Positions 11,946 through 19,671 of a DNA stretch of 24,638 bases are shown piece after piece; within the stretch, counting starts at the first letter, position 1, and each line of letters opens with the position of its first letter. A program made the position numbers and the translations under genes. Location: positions 1 through 24,638 of IMG/VR virus record IMGVR_UViG_3300032316_000758. The stretch is one strand, 5' to 3'. The DNA comes from a virus. A model generated the notes under the pieces. The model ran no database searches, was not told where the DNA came from, and was given only the letters and a program-made list of their open reading frames with translations.

Positions 11946-13124
11946 ATGGATATTCTAAATTTTATCTCCTGGGTTAAAAGCGGCAGAGTTGTTACTTCTG
12001 TTGACCCAACTCAAACACTATTACCTGTTGGACTTAAAGATCCAAGAAGGGATGATGGTTACCTTGCTGGTGCTATTACTGCTCAAGATTTTATTGATCA
12101 AGTAGTTACTTGTATTCCAACACCTCCTGCAGGTATTATGGTAGTAGGAGCAGGTACTGGTTCTACAGTAAGATGTGGTCTATCCAATACGGCTAGTGGT
12201 GCATGTTCAACAGTTAGTGGAGGTATAACTAATATCACAAATAGTACTTATTCAGTAATTGCTGGTGGTAAATTAAATTTAATGTGTATTACAACAGGTT
12301 CAGATGGGCCAGGAAACGTAATTGCTGGTGGATTTTGTAATACAATTAGTGGGTATGGTATTAGTTATTCATCTATTCTAGGTGGTTCTACAAATACAAT
12401 AAGTGCTGCTTACTCTGCTGGTGCAATAATAGCAGGTGGTAAATGCAATACTAATAGTGGAGGATATTCAACTATTAGTGGAGGATATAGTAACACAATA
12501 ACTTTATTTAAATCTAAGGCTACAATAGGTGGAGGTGGTACTATTACAGTAAGTAATACATATGGAACTGTTAGCGGAGGTAACAGTAATACAGCAAGTG
12601 GGGTTGCTTCTACAATTGGGGGTGGTACAAGCAATATTGCAAGTGGTTGTTATTCTACACTAAGCGGAGGATATCTTAATACAGCAAGTGGAGTTTGTTC
12701 AACGGTATCTGGAGGTCAATCTAATCTAGCAAATTCGTGTGTTGCAACAATTGGCGGCGGTCGGCAAAATACTGCAAGTGGTTGTCTTTCAACAGTAGCC
12801 GGAGGATACAATAATACAGCAAGTGCTTCATATACAACTATTAGTGGAGGTTCTAGTAATAAGGCATGTTCTCTTTGGTCAATAGTTAGTGGAGGTAGAT
12901 GTAATACAGCATCTGGAAATTATTCAGTAATTCTAGGAGGTAGATGTAATATAACTTCTAATGATTGTGCCTTTATTGTTGGTGCTAATATTACTTCGGA
13001 TAGAGCATGTACTACTTTTGTTAATGCTCTTTCTATGAAAACTGCACCAACATCTTCAGCTGGCTTACCATCAGGAACTGTATGGGTAGATACTACAGCA
13101 GGCAATGTTTTAAAAATGGTATAA
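11946..13124 (+). CDS. YadA-like beta-roll phage fibre protein 2 (type 2 repeats)
   Basis: The N-terminal anchor (1-55: MDILNFISWVK, VDPTQ, LKDPRR, ITAQDFI) matches those at 7276, 13146 and 13702. A cap, GAGTGSTVRCGLSNTASG, begins at about residue 73. Then come imperfect repeats of the type ISGGxxNTASGxxSTISGG to about residue 340, glycine-richer than fibre 1 but with the same beta-roll logic. A C-terminal GANITSDRACTTFVNALS and PTSSAGLPSGTVW...LKMV tail matches fibres 1 and 4. The repeats again carry many Cys. Likely a trimeric virion fibre. It follows the sugar/sulfate operon directly, with its own promoter. Confidence 0.78.
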   Translation: MDILNFISWVKSGRVVTSVDPTQTLLPVGLKDPRRDDGYLAGAITAQDFIDQVVTCIPTPPAGIMVVGAGTGSTVRCGLSNTASGACSTVSGGITNITNSTYSVIAGGKLNLMCITTGSDGPGNVIAGGFCNTISGYGISYSSILGGSTNTISAAYSAGAIIAGGKCNTNSGGYSTISGGYSNTITLFKSKATIGGGGTITVSNTYGTVSGGNSNTASGVASTIGGGTSNIASGCYSTLSGGYLNTASGVCSTVSGGQSNLANSCVATIGGGRQNTASGCLSTVAGGYNNTASASYTTISGGSSNKACSLWSIVSGGRCNTASGNYSVILGGRCNITSNDCAFIVGANITSDRACTTFVNALSMKTAPTSSAGLPSGTVWVDTTAGNVLKMV

Positions 13125-13145
13125 TAAAAATAATAAAAATAAATT

Positions 13146-13700
13146 ATGGAAATCTTAAATTGGCTTTATCTTGTTAAAAACAAATTTACAAGAACAACTA
13201 TTGAAACCCCTGCTACTGACCTTGTTGTACTTGGGGCAGATGTAGGATTTCAAAAGCGTGGTGATAAATATCAGAACTACGCAATGACTGCGCAAAATTT
13301 TATTCGGTCAGGAATTGCTGCTGATACTGCGCATTATGAGTTAGATATTACAACTAGTACTGTTGTAACAGTAACTACTACCCGCGGTATTATTGATATC
13401 GTTGGTATGGGGACATCTGCCCCTTTAACTCCTGGTGCAGCTTATGCTACTTCAGTATCTTTTAATATTGATAATTTAGATTTAGATCTTACATCAGGTA
13501 ACATAGATAACATATATGTACAATACTCTGTATATTACAACCGCGCTGGTTCTGATAATACTATGCCCTATGTAATTACTACAACTGCAGCGCAGGGATT
13601 AGTATTTACGGTTTACAATGCCAATGCTGCAGTAGCTGGTGCTAATAATTGGGATGGTAAATTTTATGTTTACTACGAACTTTATACAATAAATAACTAA
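13146..13700 (+). CDS. Small fibre-like virion protein with shared anchor, 184 residues
   Basis: Residues 1-55 (MEILNWLYLVK, TIETPATDLVVLGADVGFQKRGDKY, YAMTAQNFI) are the best example of the anchor shared by four genes here. The rest is Thr/Val/Asn-rich beta structure (TTSTVVTVTTTRG, then NIYVQYSVYYNRAG and a KFYVYYELYTINN end), which suggests a single beta-sandwich tip with no repeats. It lies 21 bases after fibre 2, and one base separates it from the next gene. The anchor probably docks to a common baseplate or capsid site, with the tip as the variable head. The tip family is not recognised. Confidence 0.7.
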   Translation: MEILNWLYLVKNKFTRTTIETPATDLVVLGADVGFQKRGDKYQNYAMTAQNFIRSGIAADTAHYELDITTSTVVTVTTTRGIIDIVGMGTSAPLTPGAAYATSVSFNIDNLDLDLTSGNIDNIYVQYSVYYNRAGSDNTMPYVITTTAAQGLVFTVYNANAAVAGANNWDGKFYVYYELYTINN

Positions 13701-13701
13701 G

Positions 13702-14265
13702 ATGGATATTTTAAATTGGCTTCACATAAAGAGACAACAATTAATTAGAACCACCCTAGATAGTCCACAAGACTTAGTAGTATTAGGTGCTGATGTATCA
13801 TTCCAAAAGCGCGGAGATAAGTATCAATCTTATGCTATGCCTGCTGAAGATTTTGTTTCTTCTGTAATAACAGCTGTACCTTTTAATCCTTTATTTACGG
13901 ATGCTGGTGGTTTACTAGCAGGTGTAACATCTATAGGATCATATACACTTATTGGAAATATTTGTTACTTTAGAGTATACGTAGATTTTGCAGGATGTAC
14001 TAACTTTGGTACAACACAATACCAGATAACTTTACCTTTTGCTTCTGTAGAAACAATGAGACAAGCGGGTGGTACATTACATCAAACAACAGGTGCATCT
14101 TTATATCACATTGCAGGCATAACGGATATAGCGGTAAGCACTACTATTCATAAGTTATATTACTCAGGAAGTACAACAGATTTAGCTTGGAAGAATACCA
14201 CGCCTGTAGGAGCTACAACAATAACAAGTCACTTTGATATCTCAGGTGTATATCAAATTGCATAA
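13702..14265 (+). CDS. Small fibre-like virion protein with shared anchor, 187 residues
   Basis: The anchor at residues 1-50 (MDILNWLHIKRQQL, DLVVLGADVSFQKRGDKYQSYAMPAEDF) is nearly identical to that of the preceding gene. The rest differs completely: LFTDAGGLLAG, ICYFRVYVDFAGC, TQYQITLPFASVETMR, SGVYQIA. The latter part looks like the beta-sandwich common at phage fibre and collar tips (strand pattern IGNICYFRVYV...ITLPF). The head swap after a conserved anchor within adjacent genes is clear from direct comparison. One Cys pair is present. Starts one base after the previous stop. Confidence 0.7.
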   Translation: MDILNWLHIKRQQLIRTTLDSPQDLVVLGADVSFQKRGDKYQSYAMPAEDFVSSVITAVPFNPLFTDAGGLLAGVTSIGSYTLIGNICYFRVYVDFAGCTNFGTTQYQITLPFASVETMRQAGGTLHQTTGASLYHIAGITDIAVSTTIHKLYYSGSTTDLAWKNTTPVGATTITSHFDISGVYQIA

Positions 14266-14276
14266 AACATAAAACA

Positions 14277-14792
14277 ATGGCACTAGGAAACGGAAATCCA
14301 AAAGATGGAGATAAAGGCTCTAACTTTAACTACGAGTTAAAAGTATTGCAAGGTCTTCAAAGCATTATTAACAATGTTCTTGCAGGTACTAATGTTACTG
14401 TGGTAAACGGTTCAGGTGCTGCAGCAGTAAACATCCAGGATGGTGGTAACTCCATTACTGTAGATGGTACAGTAGCAGTATCTTCATTACCTAATGAAGG
14501 TCAGCAATCAATGGCTAACTCTATATCAGTTGCTCTTGCTAGTGATCAAGCAGGTGTTCAAAGAACTCCTACTTTCCTAAGACCATCTGGTACATCAGGT
14601 ACTATAGCTGCGGGTCAATACTCAGTATCATTTGCTAGTGTAGGAACTGCTAACGCAACAGTTGGTGGTATTACACTAAAGCCAAATGAAACAATAAACT
14701 TTGATGCAGGAGCTATTAATAATACCTTATCAGCAATAGCTTACAGCACTACAACAGCAGGCGCTGAGTTAATAATTATAACAATTGCCTAA
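14277..14792 (+). CDS. Virion structural protein, beta-rich, 171 residues
   Basis: Composed of short beta segments rich in Gly, Asn, Ser and Thr: an early helical piece (KVLQGLQSIINNVL), then NVTVVNGSGAAAVNIQDGGNSITVDGTVAVSSLP, a motif style common in phage virion proteins, then ALASDQAGVQRTP and a C-terminal beta domain ending in ELIIITIA. It lacks the shared anchor. It stands directly before fibre 3 with two bases between stop and ATG, so it may be the adaptor for fibres 3 and 4, which also lack the anchor. This adaptor role is inference. Confidence 0.65.
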   Translation: MALGNGNPKDGDKGSNFNYELKVLQGLQSIINNVLAGTNVTVVNGSGAAAVNIQDGGNSITVDGTVAVSSLPNEGQQSMANSISVALASDQAGVQRTPTFLRPSGTSGTIAAGQYSVSFASVGTANATVGGITLKPNETINFDAGAINNTLSAIAYSTTTAGAELIIITIA

Positions 14793-14794
14793 AC

Positions 14795-17095
14795 ATGGGT
14801 ACATTTATAAATTTAGGCGGAGGTGGCGGAGGTGGTACTGCTGTAATTTTAGCAGATACTGGACTAGGTAGCTCAGTTCGCTGTGGAGTTGGTTCTTGTG
14901 CAAGCGGGCTTTATTCCTTTGCGGCTGGTAAATCTACAACTGCGAGTGGTGCATATTCAAATGCATCAGGAAATATAACTACAGCTGGAAGTTGTTTTTC
15001 AAGTGTTCACAATGGTTTAAGAAACTATGTTCAAAATACAGTTTCTTCAACGTGTGCTAGTTTTGCAACTGTTGTTAATGGAACTGGTAACAATACTATT
15101 GGTGGAACATTTAATGGAACAACCTGGACTGTTTTACCAACTTCAATATGCAATGCAGGTTGTTATTCTTTTATAGGAAATGGATTCCAAAATAGAGCTA
15201 GTGGTTGTCAGTCATCCGTTTTAAATGGTAGGCTAAATGTTTCAAGTGGTGCTTACTCAATAGCGTCAGGTCAGAGTAGTGTTGCATCACAAACCTACTC
15301 TACCGCTATTGGACTTACTGCTACCGCTAGCGGATATCTAGCTACTTCTATTGGATTTGGAAATACCGCAAGTGGAAATTACTCTATTGCTTCTGGAAGA
15401 AACTCATTTGCAACAGGGACTTATTCAAGAGCGCACGGACTACAAGCCTGTGCAACTAATGGATGGGCAACGGCTTCAGGTTCGTATAGCACGGCAAGTG
15501 GTGCTTATTCTACAGCCTCTGGAAAATACGTAACAGCAAGTCAGGCGCATTCAAAAGCATACGGAAACCAAAGTTTTGCTCAGGGTAGTCACTCAACTTC
15601 ATCAGGGTATTACGCTTATGCTTATGCCGCTTTTTCTAGTGCGTGCGGAGCTTATGCATCAGCAAATGGGCAATACTCTATATCTAGAGGAAGTCAAGTA
15701 TCTGCAAGTGGTAATTACTCCTCAGCTTCTGGTGCATATACAACAGCAAGTGGTCTTAATGGAGCGTTTGCTTTTGGAATAGGAGTAACTGCGAGCGGAG
15801 CTTATTCTTTTGCGGTTGGATGTCAAACAGTTGCAAGTAGTCAATTTTCAAGTGTCAATAATGGTTTTAAAAACTATATTGGAAATAGCGTATGTTCATT
15901 ATGCGCTCAATGGGGAACTATCGTTAATGGAAACTCAAATAATACTGCTGGCGGAACTTGGACTGGAACAGCGTGGAGTGTTCCGCCATCAGGCTCTAAC
16001 TCAGGATGTAGTTCTTTTATAGGCAATGGCCGTCAAAATTTAACTAGTGGAACTGCTTTTGCAACCGCAATAAATGGTATTTGCAATGTAGCAAGTGGAA
16101 CTTGTTTCGCAACTATTGTCAATGGAAATGGACATAACACTAATGCTGGAACGTGGAATGGAACAACGTGGACTGTTGCGCCAACGGCTTGCGTCGCAGG
16201 TTGTCATTCATTTATAGGTAATGGATTCCAGAATAGAGCAACAGGTATTTATTCAAGTGTGCTAAATGGAAATTGTAACACAGCAAGTGGCGCTTATTCT
16301 CTAGCTATAGGTAATGGTAATCAAGCAGTAGGTTGTAATACTGTTGCTTTGGGTTGTAGCAATCAGGCTTGTACTATGTATTCTTTTGTTCAAGGACAAA
16401 ACAATGCCGTAACAGGCAATTTTTCAGTAGGATTTGGCAGATTAACTACCTCTTCAGGAAGTTATAGCCTTGTAAGTAATGGATATATTTCAAGCGCGAC
16501 AGGAACTCACGCTAATGCAAATGGATTTATAGTTCAAGCAAGCGGTCTTTATTCTACTGCAACTGGGAATCAAACAATAGCTAGTGGTGCATATGCAACA
16601 GCAAATGGTCAGCAATCTGTCGCTAGTGCTTGTACCGCTCTTGCACAAGGTTTATTTGCTTGTGCCGCTCAGTATGGAGAAAGGTCTTGGGCAAATGGTT
16701 CTTTTTCAGGAGTTACAGACGCTCAACACGTTCAGTTTGTTTTAAGAAGAGTGACAACAAGCACTTCACCATTGTTTATGTATTTGGATAATGCATCACA
16801 AGAAATTTCAATTGTGAATAATTCAGTAATGATGCTTAACATTAACACCATTGGTATAGAAACCGATGGAACACCCGTTAGTTCATCGCAAGTTTATGCT
16901 ATAATAAAAAATGTAGCGGGAACAACAACCATAGTTCACCAAAATGTAATAGCATCGCACTTTGGAGGAGGTGGAGCAATAACAATTACCGCTAATGACA
17001 CTACCGATAAATTACAAATTGCAGTTACGGGAACGGCTAACACAATGCGTTGGGTGAGTTATGTATATGGAGTAGAATTACTTTACGCTACATAA
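14795..17095 (+). CDS. Large YadA-like beta-roll fibre protein 3 with C-terminal tip domain
   Basis: 766 residues. It starts with MGTFINLGGGGGGG, shared with fibre 4, then a cap SSVRCGVGSCASG and type 1 roll repeats (YSTASG, YTTASG), interrupted by three copies of the GNG module (about 69-150, 352-420 and 430-505, each ending in SFIGNG-QN). The last 130 residues differ: after ERSWANGSFSGVTDAQ (about 640) comes FVLRRVTTST...LFMYLD, then VYAIIKN..., ANDTTDKLQIAVTGTANTMRWVSYVYGVELL. I know that C-terminal pattern (DAQ-S-VLR--TT... and VTGEA--T-RWVA-V) from many phage fibre or tail tips, where it is a terminal beta-sandwich. Many Cys again lie in the roll. Probably the longest fibre of the set. 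Confidence 0.78.
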   Translation: MGTFINLGGGGGGGTAVILADTGLGSSVRCGVGSCASGLYSFAAGKSTTASGAYSNASGNITTAGSCFSSVHNGLRNYVQNTVSSTCASFATVVNGTGNNTIGGTFNGTTWTVLPTSICNAGCYSFIGNGFQNRASGCQSSVLNGRLNVSSGAYSIASGQSSVASQTYSTAIGLTATASGYLATSIGFGNTASGNYSIASGRNSFATGTYSRAHGLQACATNGWATASGSYSTASGAYSTASGKYVTASQAHSKAYGNQSFAQGSHSTSSGYYAYAYAAFSSACGAYASANGQYSISRGSQVSASGNYSSASGAYTTASGLNGAFAFGIGVTASGAYSFAVGCQTVASSQFSSVNNGFKNYIGNSVCSLCAQWGTIVNGNSNNTAGGTWTGTAWSVPPSGSNSGCSSFIGNGRQNLTSGTAFATAINGICNVASGTCFATIVNGNGHNTNAGTWNGTTWTVAPTACVAGCHSFIGNGFQNRATGIYSSVLNGNCNTASGAYSLAIGNGNQAVGCNTVALGCSNQACTMYSFVQGQNNAVTGNFSVGFGRLTTSSGSYSLVSNGYISSATGTHANANGFIVQASGLYSTATGNQTIASGAYATANGQQSVASACTALAQGLFACAAQYGERSWANGSFSGVTDAQHVQFVLRRVTTSTSPLFMYLDNASQEISIVNNSVMMLNINTIGIETDGTPVSSSQVYAIIKNVAGTTTIVHQNVIASHFGGGGAITITANDTTDKLQIAVTGTANTMRWVSYVYGVELLYAT

Positions 17096-17108
17096 AAAAA
17101 TATAAAAA

Positions 17109-18443
17109 ATGGGAACATTCATTAATTTAGGATCAGGTGGCGGAGGTGGTGGTATAATAGTAGCGGGTACGGGAACATTAAGTTCCGTTCGCTGTGGAGT
17201 TAGTTCTACCGCAAGTGGAAATTATTCTTTTGGAGTTGGTAAAGCCAATTCATCAACGGGTAATTTTTCATCAGTTTCGGGTGGTGCTTCTAATACCGCT
17301 TCTGGATTACTTTCAACAATAAGTGGTGGTGAAAAAAACCTTGCACAAGCAATAGGTGGGTTTATTGGTGGAGGTGAATGTAATAATGTTTGCAACTCAA
17401 CAAGTGGATGTTTGGCTTATGGAGCAGTTGTAGTAGGTGGTGTTGGTAATAACACAACGGGAGGTACTTGGAATTTACCAACTTGTACTTTCACCGTTGC
17501 TCCTACAATATGCAATGCGGGTATTTACTCGGCAGTAGGTGGAGGTTTTCAAAATAGAGCAACGGGATGTTATTCAACTATTAGTGGTGGCTTTTGCAAT
17601 ACTGCAAGTGGTGCTTTTTCCACTGCATTAGGACAATGCAATACCGCAAGTGGTTATAATTCTACAGTATTTGGGAGTTGCAATGTAGTTAGTAATAATC
17701 GTTCAACGGCATTAGGATTTCGCAATATTGTTTCGGGGACACAGTCAACAATAAGTGGTGGGTATGGAAATATAAATAGTGGAAGTAGTTCATTTCTTGG
17801 TGCTGGTTGTTCTAATATTTTAACTGGTGACTTTTCTTTTATAGGCGCGGGAATTTGCAATCAAACGAGTTATACTTTTAGTGGGTATGCTTATGGTACT
17901 GCTATTGACGTAATTACGGGAGGACAACGAAATTGTATTTCTGTTAATTTAAATGCGGGTTGTGAGTCAGGTGGTTATAATGGTAATCAAGTAATTGGTG
18001 GCGGAAAATTTAATTGTATTATTAATACAGGAAGTGGTGTTTACATTGATTTTTATGGTTTTAATACAATAAGTGGTGGTTATAACAATGTAATTCGTGG
18101 TGATAAGGGTAATACAATAAGTGGTGGATATTGTAATACAATTTGCTCAGGCGCATTTTGTTCAACAATACTTGGTGGTTTTCGTAATTCAATAAGAACT
18201 GGCTATATGAATATAGTAGGAGGTAGTAGTAATGTTTTGTGTGGAAGTGATAGCATCATTTTAGGAACCAGTAACATTATGGGAGCATTTACTTCATCAG
18301 CAATTATTGGAGCAAATATCACCGCAGATAGAAGTTGCACGTTACATATTAATAACCTTTCAATTAAATCAATTCCAACATCAAGTGCGGGATTGCCTTC
18401 AGGGTCTGTGTGGAGAAATGGTAATGTGCTAAATATAGTATAG
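17109..18443 (+). CDS. YadA-like beta-roll fibre protein 4 (type 2 repeats)
   Basis: 444 residues. It starts MGTFINLGSGGGGGG, like fibre 3, with cap GTGTLSSVRCGVSSTASGNYSF. Type 2 repeats (SGGxxNTASGxxSTISGG) follow, with one divergent GNG module (VVVGGVGNNTTGGTW...GGGFQNRATG) at about 112-160. The C-terminal part has GANITADRSCTLHINNLSIKSIPTSSAGLPSGSVW and a short NGNVLNIV end, as in fibres 1 and 2. Cys is frequent. It stands 13 bases behind fibre 3 with no promoter between, so the pair is probably co-expressed. The paired type 1 / type 2 order copies that of fibres 1 and 2. Confidence 0.78.
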   Translation: MGTFINLGSGGGGGGIIVAGTGTLSSVRCGVSSTASGNYSFGVGKANSSTGNFSSVSGGASNTASGLLSTISGGEKNLAQAIGGFIGGGECNNVCNSTSGCLAYGAVVVGGVGNNTTGGTWNLPTCTFTVAPTICNAGIYSAVGGGFQNRATGCYSTISGGFCNTASGAFSTALGQCNTASGYNSTVFGSCNVVSNNRSTALGFRNIVSGTQSTISGGYGNINSGSSSFLGAGCSNILTGDFSFIGAGICNQTSYTFSGYAYGTAIDVITGGQRNCISVNLNAGCESGGYNGNQVIGGGKFNCIINTGSGVYIDFYGFNTISGGYNNVIRGDKGNTISGGYCNTICSGAFCSTILGGFRNSIRTGYMNIVGGSSNVLCGSDSIILGTSNIMGAFTSSAIIGANITADRSCTLHINNLSIKSIPTSSAGLPSGSVWRNGNVLNIV

Positions 18444-18476
18444 TAAAAAATAAATCTTACTGTAACTAGGAGATAA

Positions 18477-18500
18477 TTTCGTATATTATAAGTATATATA
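18477..18500 (+). promoter_or_regulatory. AT-rich promoter motif before the membrane/coiled-coil gene
   Basis: tttcgtatattata at 18477-18490 repeats the core seen at 11901-11914, followed by agtatatata. It lies 13 bases before the ATG at 18513. No clear TTTG is at -33 here. Confidence 0.4.
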
Positions 18501-18512
18501 TTTATTAGAATT

Positions 18513-18866
18513 ATGGGATCAGCAGACGCATGGATGTTTAGCACCAAAGATGTAATCTGGATAGCAATGACAATAGGTTCTGGACTATCAGCATACTACG
18601 CTCTTAAGCAAGAGCTAGGTAAGTTAAAAGGAAAAGTAGACAAGCTTAATGGAGACATGGTGTCTCTAGAGACTGACCTCACAGCTAAAGAGACTAACAT
18701 TTACAATAGAATGGAGATACTTAAAGAAGATCAAAAAGCTGCACACGAGAAGCTTGATTTAAAGATGGATAACTTAACTACTCACATGACACAGTTAAGT
18801 ACTAATATTGCAGAGCTTACGGGCTACATAAAAGCAAAAAGAGAAGAGGACGGTAAACGTTCTTAG
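18513..18866 (+). CDS. Membrane-anchored coiled-coil protein, 117 residues
   Basis: A single N-terminal membrane helix (about residues 12-29, KDVIWIAMTIGSGLSAYYAL) is followed by a long charged coiled coil (31-110, LKGKVDKLNGDMVSLE...). This N-anchor-plus-coiled-coil plan is that of inner-membrane spanins and of some holin-associated proteins, and its place at the end of the fibre block is typical for lysis genes. No endolysin is adjacent, so the lysis assignment is weak. It could equally be a tail-associated membrane protein. It has its own promoter motif and is closed by a strong terminator. Confidence 0.7.
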   Translation: MGSADAWMFSTKDVIWIAMTIGSGLSAYYALKQELGKLKGKVDKLNGDMVSLETDLTAKETNIYNRMEILKEDQKAAHEKLDLKMDNLTTHMTQLSTNIAELTGYIKAKREEDGKRS

Positions 18867-18895
18867 TTTTCATAGATTAGTTTAGTTTAAGTTAA

Positions 18896-18928
18896 ATGCC
18901 TAGGTTGCTTAGCCTAGGTATTTTTTTT
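18896..18928 (+). terminator. Intrinsic terminator at the end of the fibre/lysis block
   Basis: A 9-bp stem (atgcctagg 18896-18904 / cctaggtat 18913-18921, one G-T pair) with an 8-base loop is followed by a run of eight T. It separates the fibre block from the next operon. Confidence 0.9.
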
Positions 18929-18936
18929 ATTAAATG

Positions 18937-18966
18937 TTGTAAGTTTAAACTTTTTACATATATTTG
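18937..18966 (+). promoter_or_regulatory. Promoter of the packaging operon
   Basis: TTG (18937-18939), 19 bases, then TATATTTG (18959-18966), an exact Bacteroidetes -7 box, 25 bases before the ATG at 18991. Confidence 0.65.
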
Positions 18967-18990
18967 TGTAAACTTAAATATTTAAAAGTT

Positions 18991-19260
18991 ATGTCAAACC
19001 AACAAGAAATGTTTACTCCTGAGCAAATTGAGGAGAAGAAAGCTGAGTTAATGGCTTTTTACAAAGAGCAAATTGAAGTTCTTCAATTGCAAAAAGATTA
19101 TGAAACACTTGCTACTGAGATTGAAGAACTACGTACGCGTAGACTTATGGCTCAAGTACGTCAAGCTCAAATCGTAGCACCTGGTCCTGATGAAGATGGT
19201 CCTGAGACACCTGAGGAATCTGCTGAGATTAAGAAACGTATTTTAAGAAAAGAAAAGTAA
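18991..19260 (+). CDS. Hypothetical coiled-coil protein, 89 residues
   Basis: A charged helical protein: MSNQQEMFTPEQIEEKKAEL, then a coiled coil to about residue 60 (QKDYETLATEIEELRTRRLMA), an acidic Pro-rich linker (APGPDEDGPETPEE) and a basic tail (KKRILRKEK). The frame opens nine codons upstream, but I take the ATG at 18991, since the -7 box at 18959-18966 makes the upstream codon (18964) part of the promoter. First gene of the packaging operon. Unknown function; size and coil would suit a scaffold or small-terminase-like helper, which cannot be shown here. Confidence 0.7.
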   Translation: MSNQQEMFTPEQIEEKKAELMAFYKEQIEVLQLQKDYETLATEIEELRTRRLMAQVRQAQIVAPGPDEDGPETPEESAEIKKRILRKEK

Positions 19261-19266
19261 TTTATC

Positions 19267-19671
19267 ATGGCAGTAGTAAATCAAGTTCAAAAGAAAGTGC
19301 GCATGAACCTATGGGACATTGTGCGCTTTCAGCTTAATGTACATTGCCATTTGAAAAACCTTTCAGTATCAGACCGCGACCTAAATTGCTTAACGTACTT
19401 AGCAATATCAGGTGAAAAAGAACTTTCGGATTTTTGTAATGCTGTTGCCGATAATAATATCTTCGGCAACAGCCAATCCGTTAGAAATGCAATATCTAAA
19501 GGGCAGCGTCGCGGTTTAGTGAATGTGTTTAAAAACGGCAAAACTAAAAAACGTATTAAGCTTAATCCAGAAATATTGATCCAGACTAATGGCAATATAT
19601 TATTAGACTATAAAATTGTAAGAGTTGAATCCCAAGAAAGCGAAGATCCTTTACAAAGAAGTAGCATCTGA
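19267..19671 (+). CDS. Hypothetical protein, possible winged-helix, 134 residues
   Basis: A basic protein with a helical first half (LWDIVRFQLNVHCHLKNLSVSDRDLNC) and a following NSQSVRNAISKGQRRGLVNVFKNGKTKKRIKLN segment. Helix, turn, helix and a Gly-containing beta pair resemble a winged-helix DNA-binding unit (roughly 50-112). No known family is recognised. It follows the previous gene by six bases, and its end overlaps the HU-like gene by 47 bases. A regulatory or DNA-binding role is inference. Confidence 0.65.
   Translation: MAVVNQVQKKVRMNLWDIVRFQLNVHCHLKNLSVSDRDLNCLTYLAISGEKELSDFCNAVADNNIFGNSQSVRNAISKGQRRGLVNVFKNGKTKKRIKLNPEILIQTNGNILLDYKIVRVESQESEDPLQRSSI

Noticed and set aside
12410-12634. 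Minus-strand frames opposite fibres 2 and 4 (for example 17654-17860 and 18203-18547)
   Set aside because: Pro/Leu/Val-rich antisense translations of repeat codons, with no initiation context or packing with other genes.
7276-18443. Diversity-generating retroelement acting on the fibres
   Set aside because: No reverse transcriptase, template repeat or adenine-biased variable region is visible in the window.
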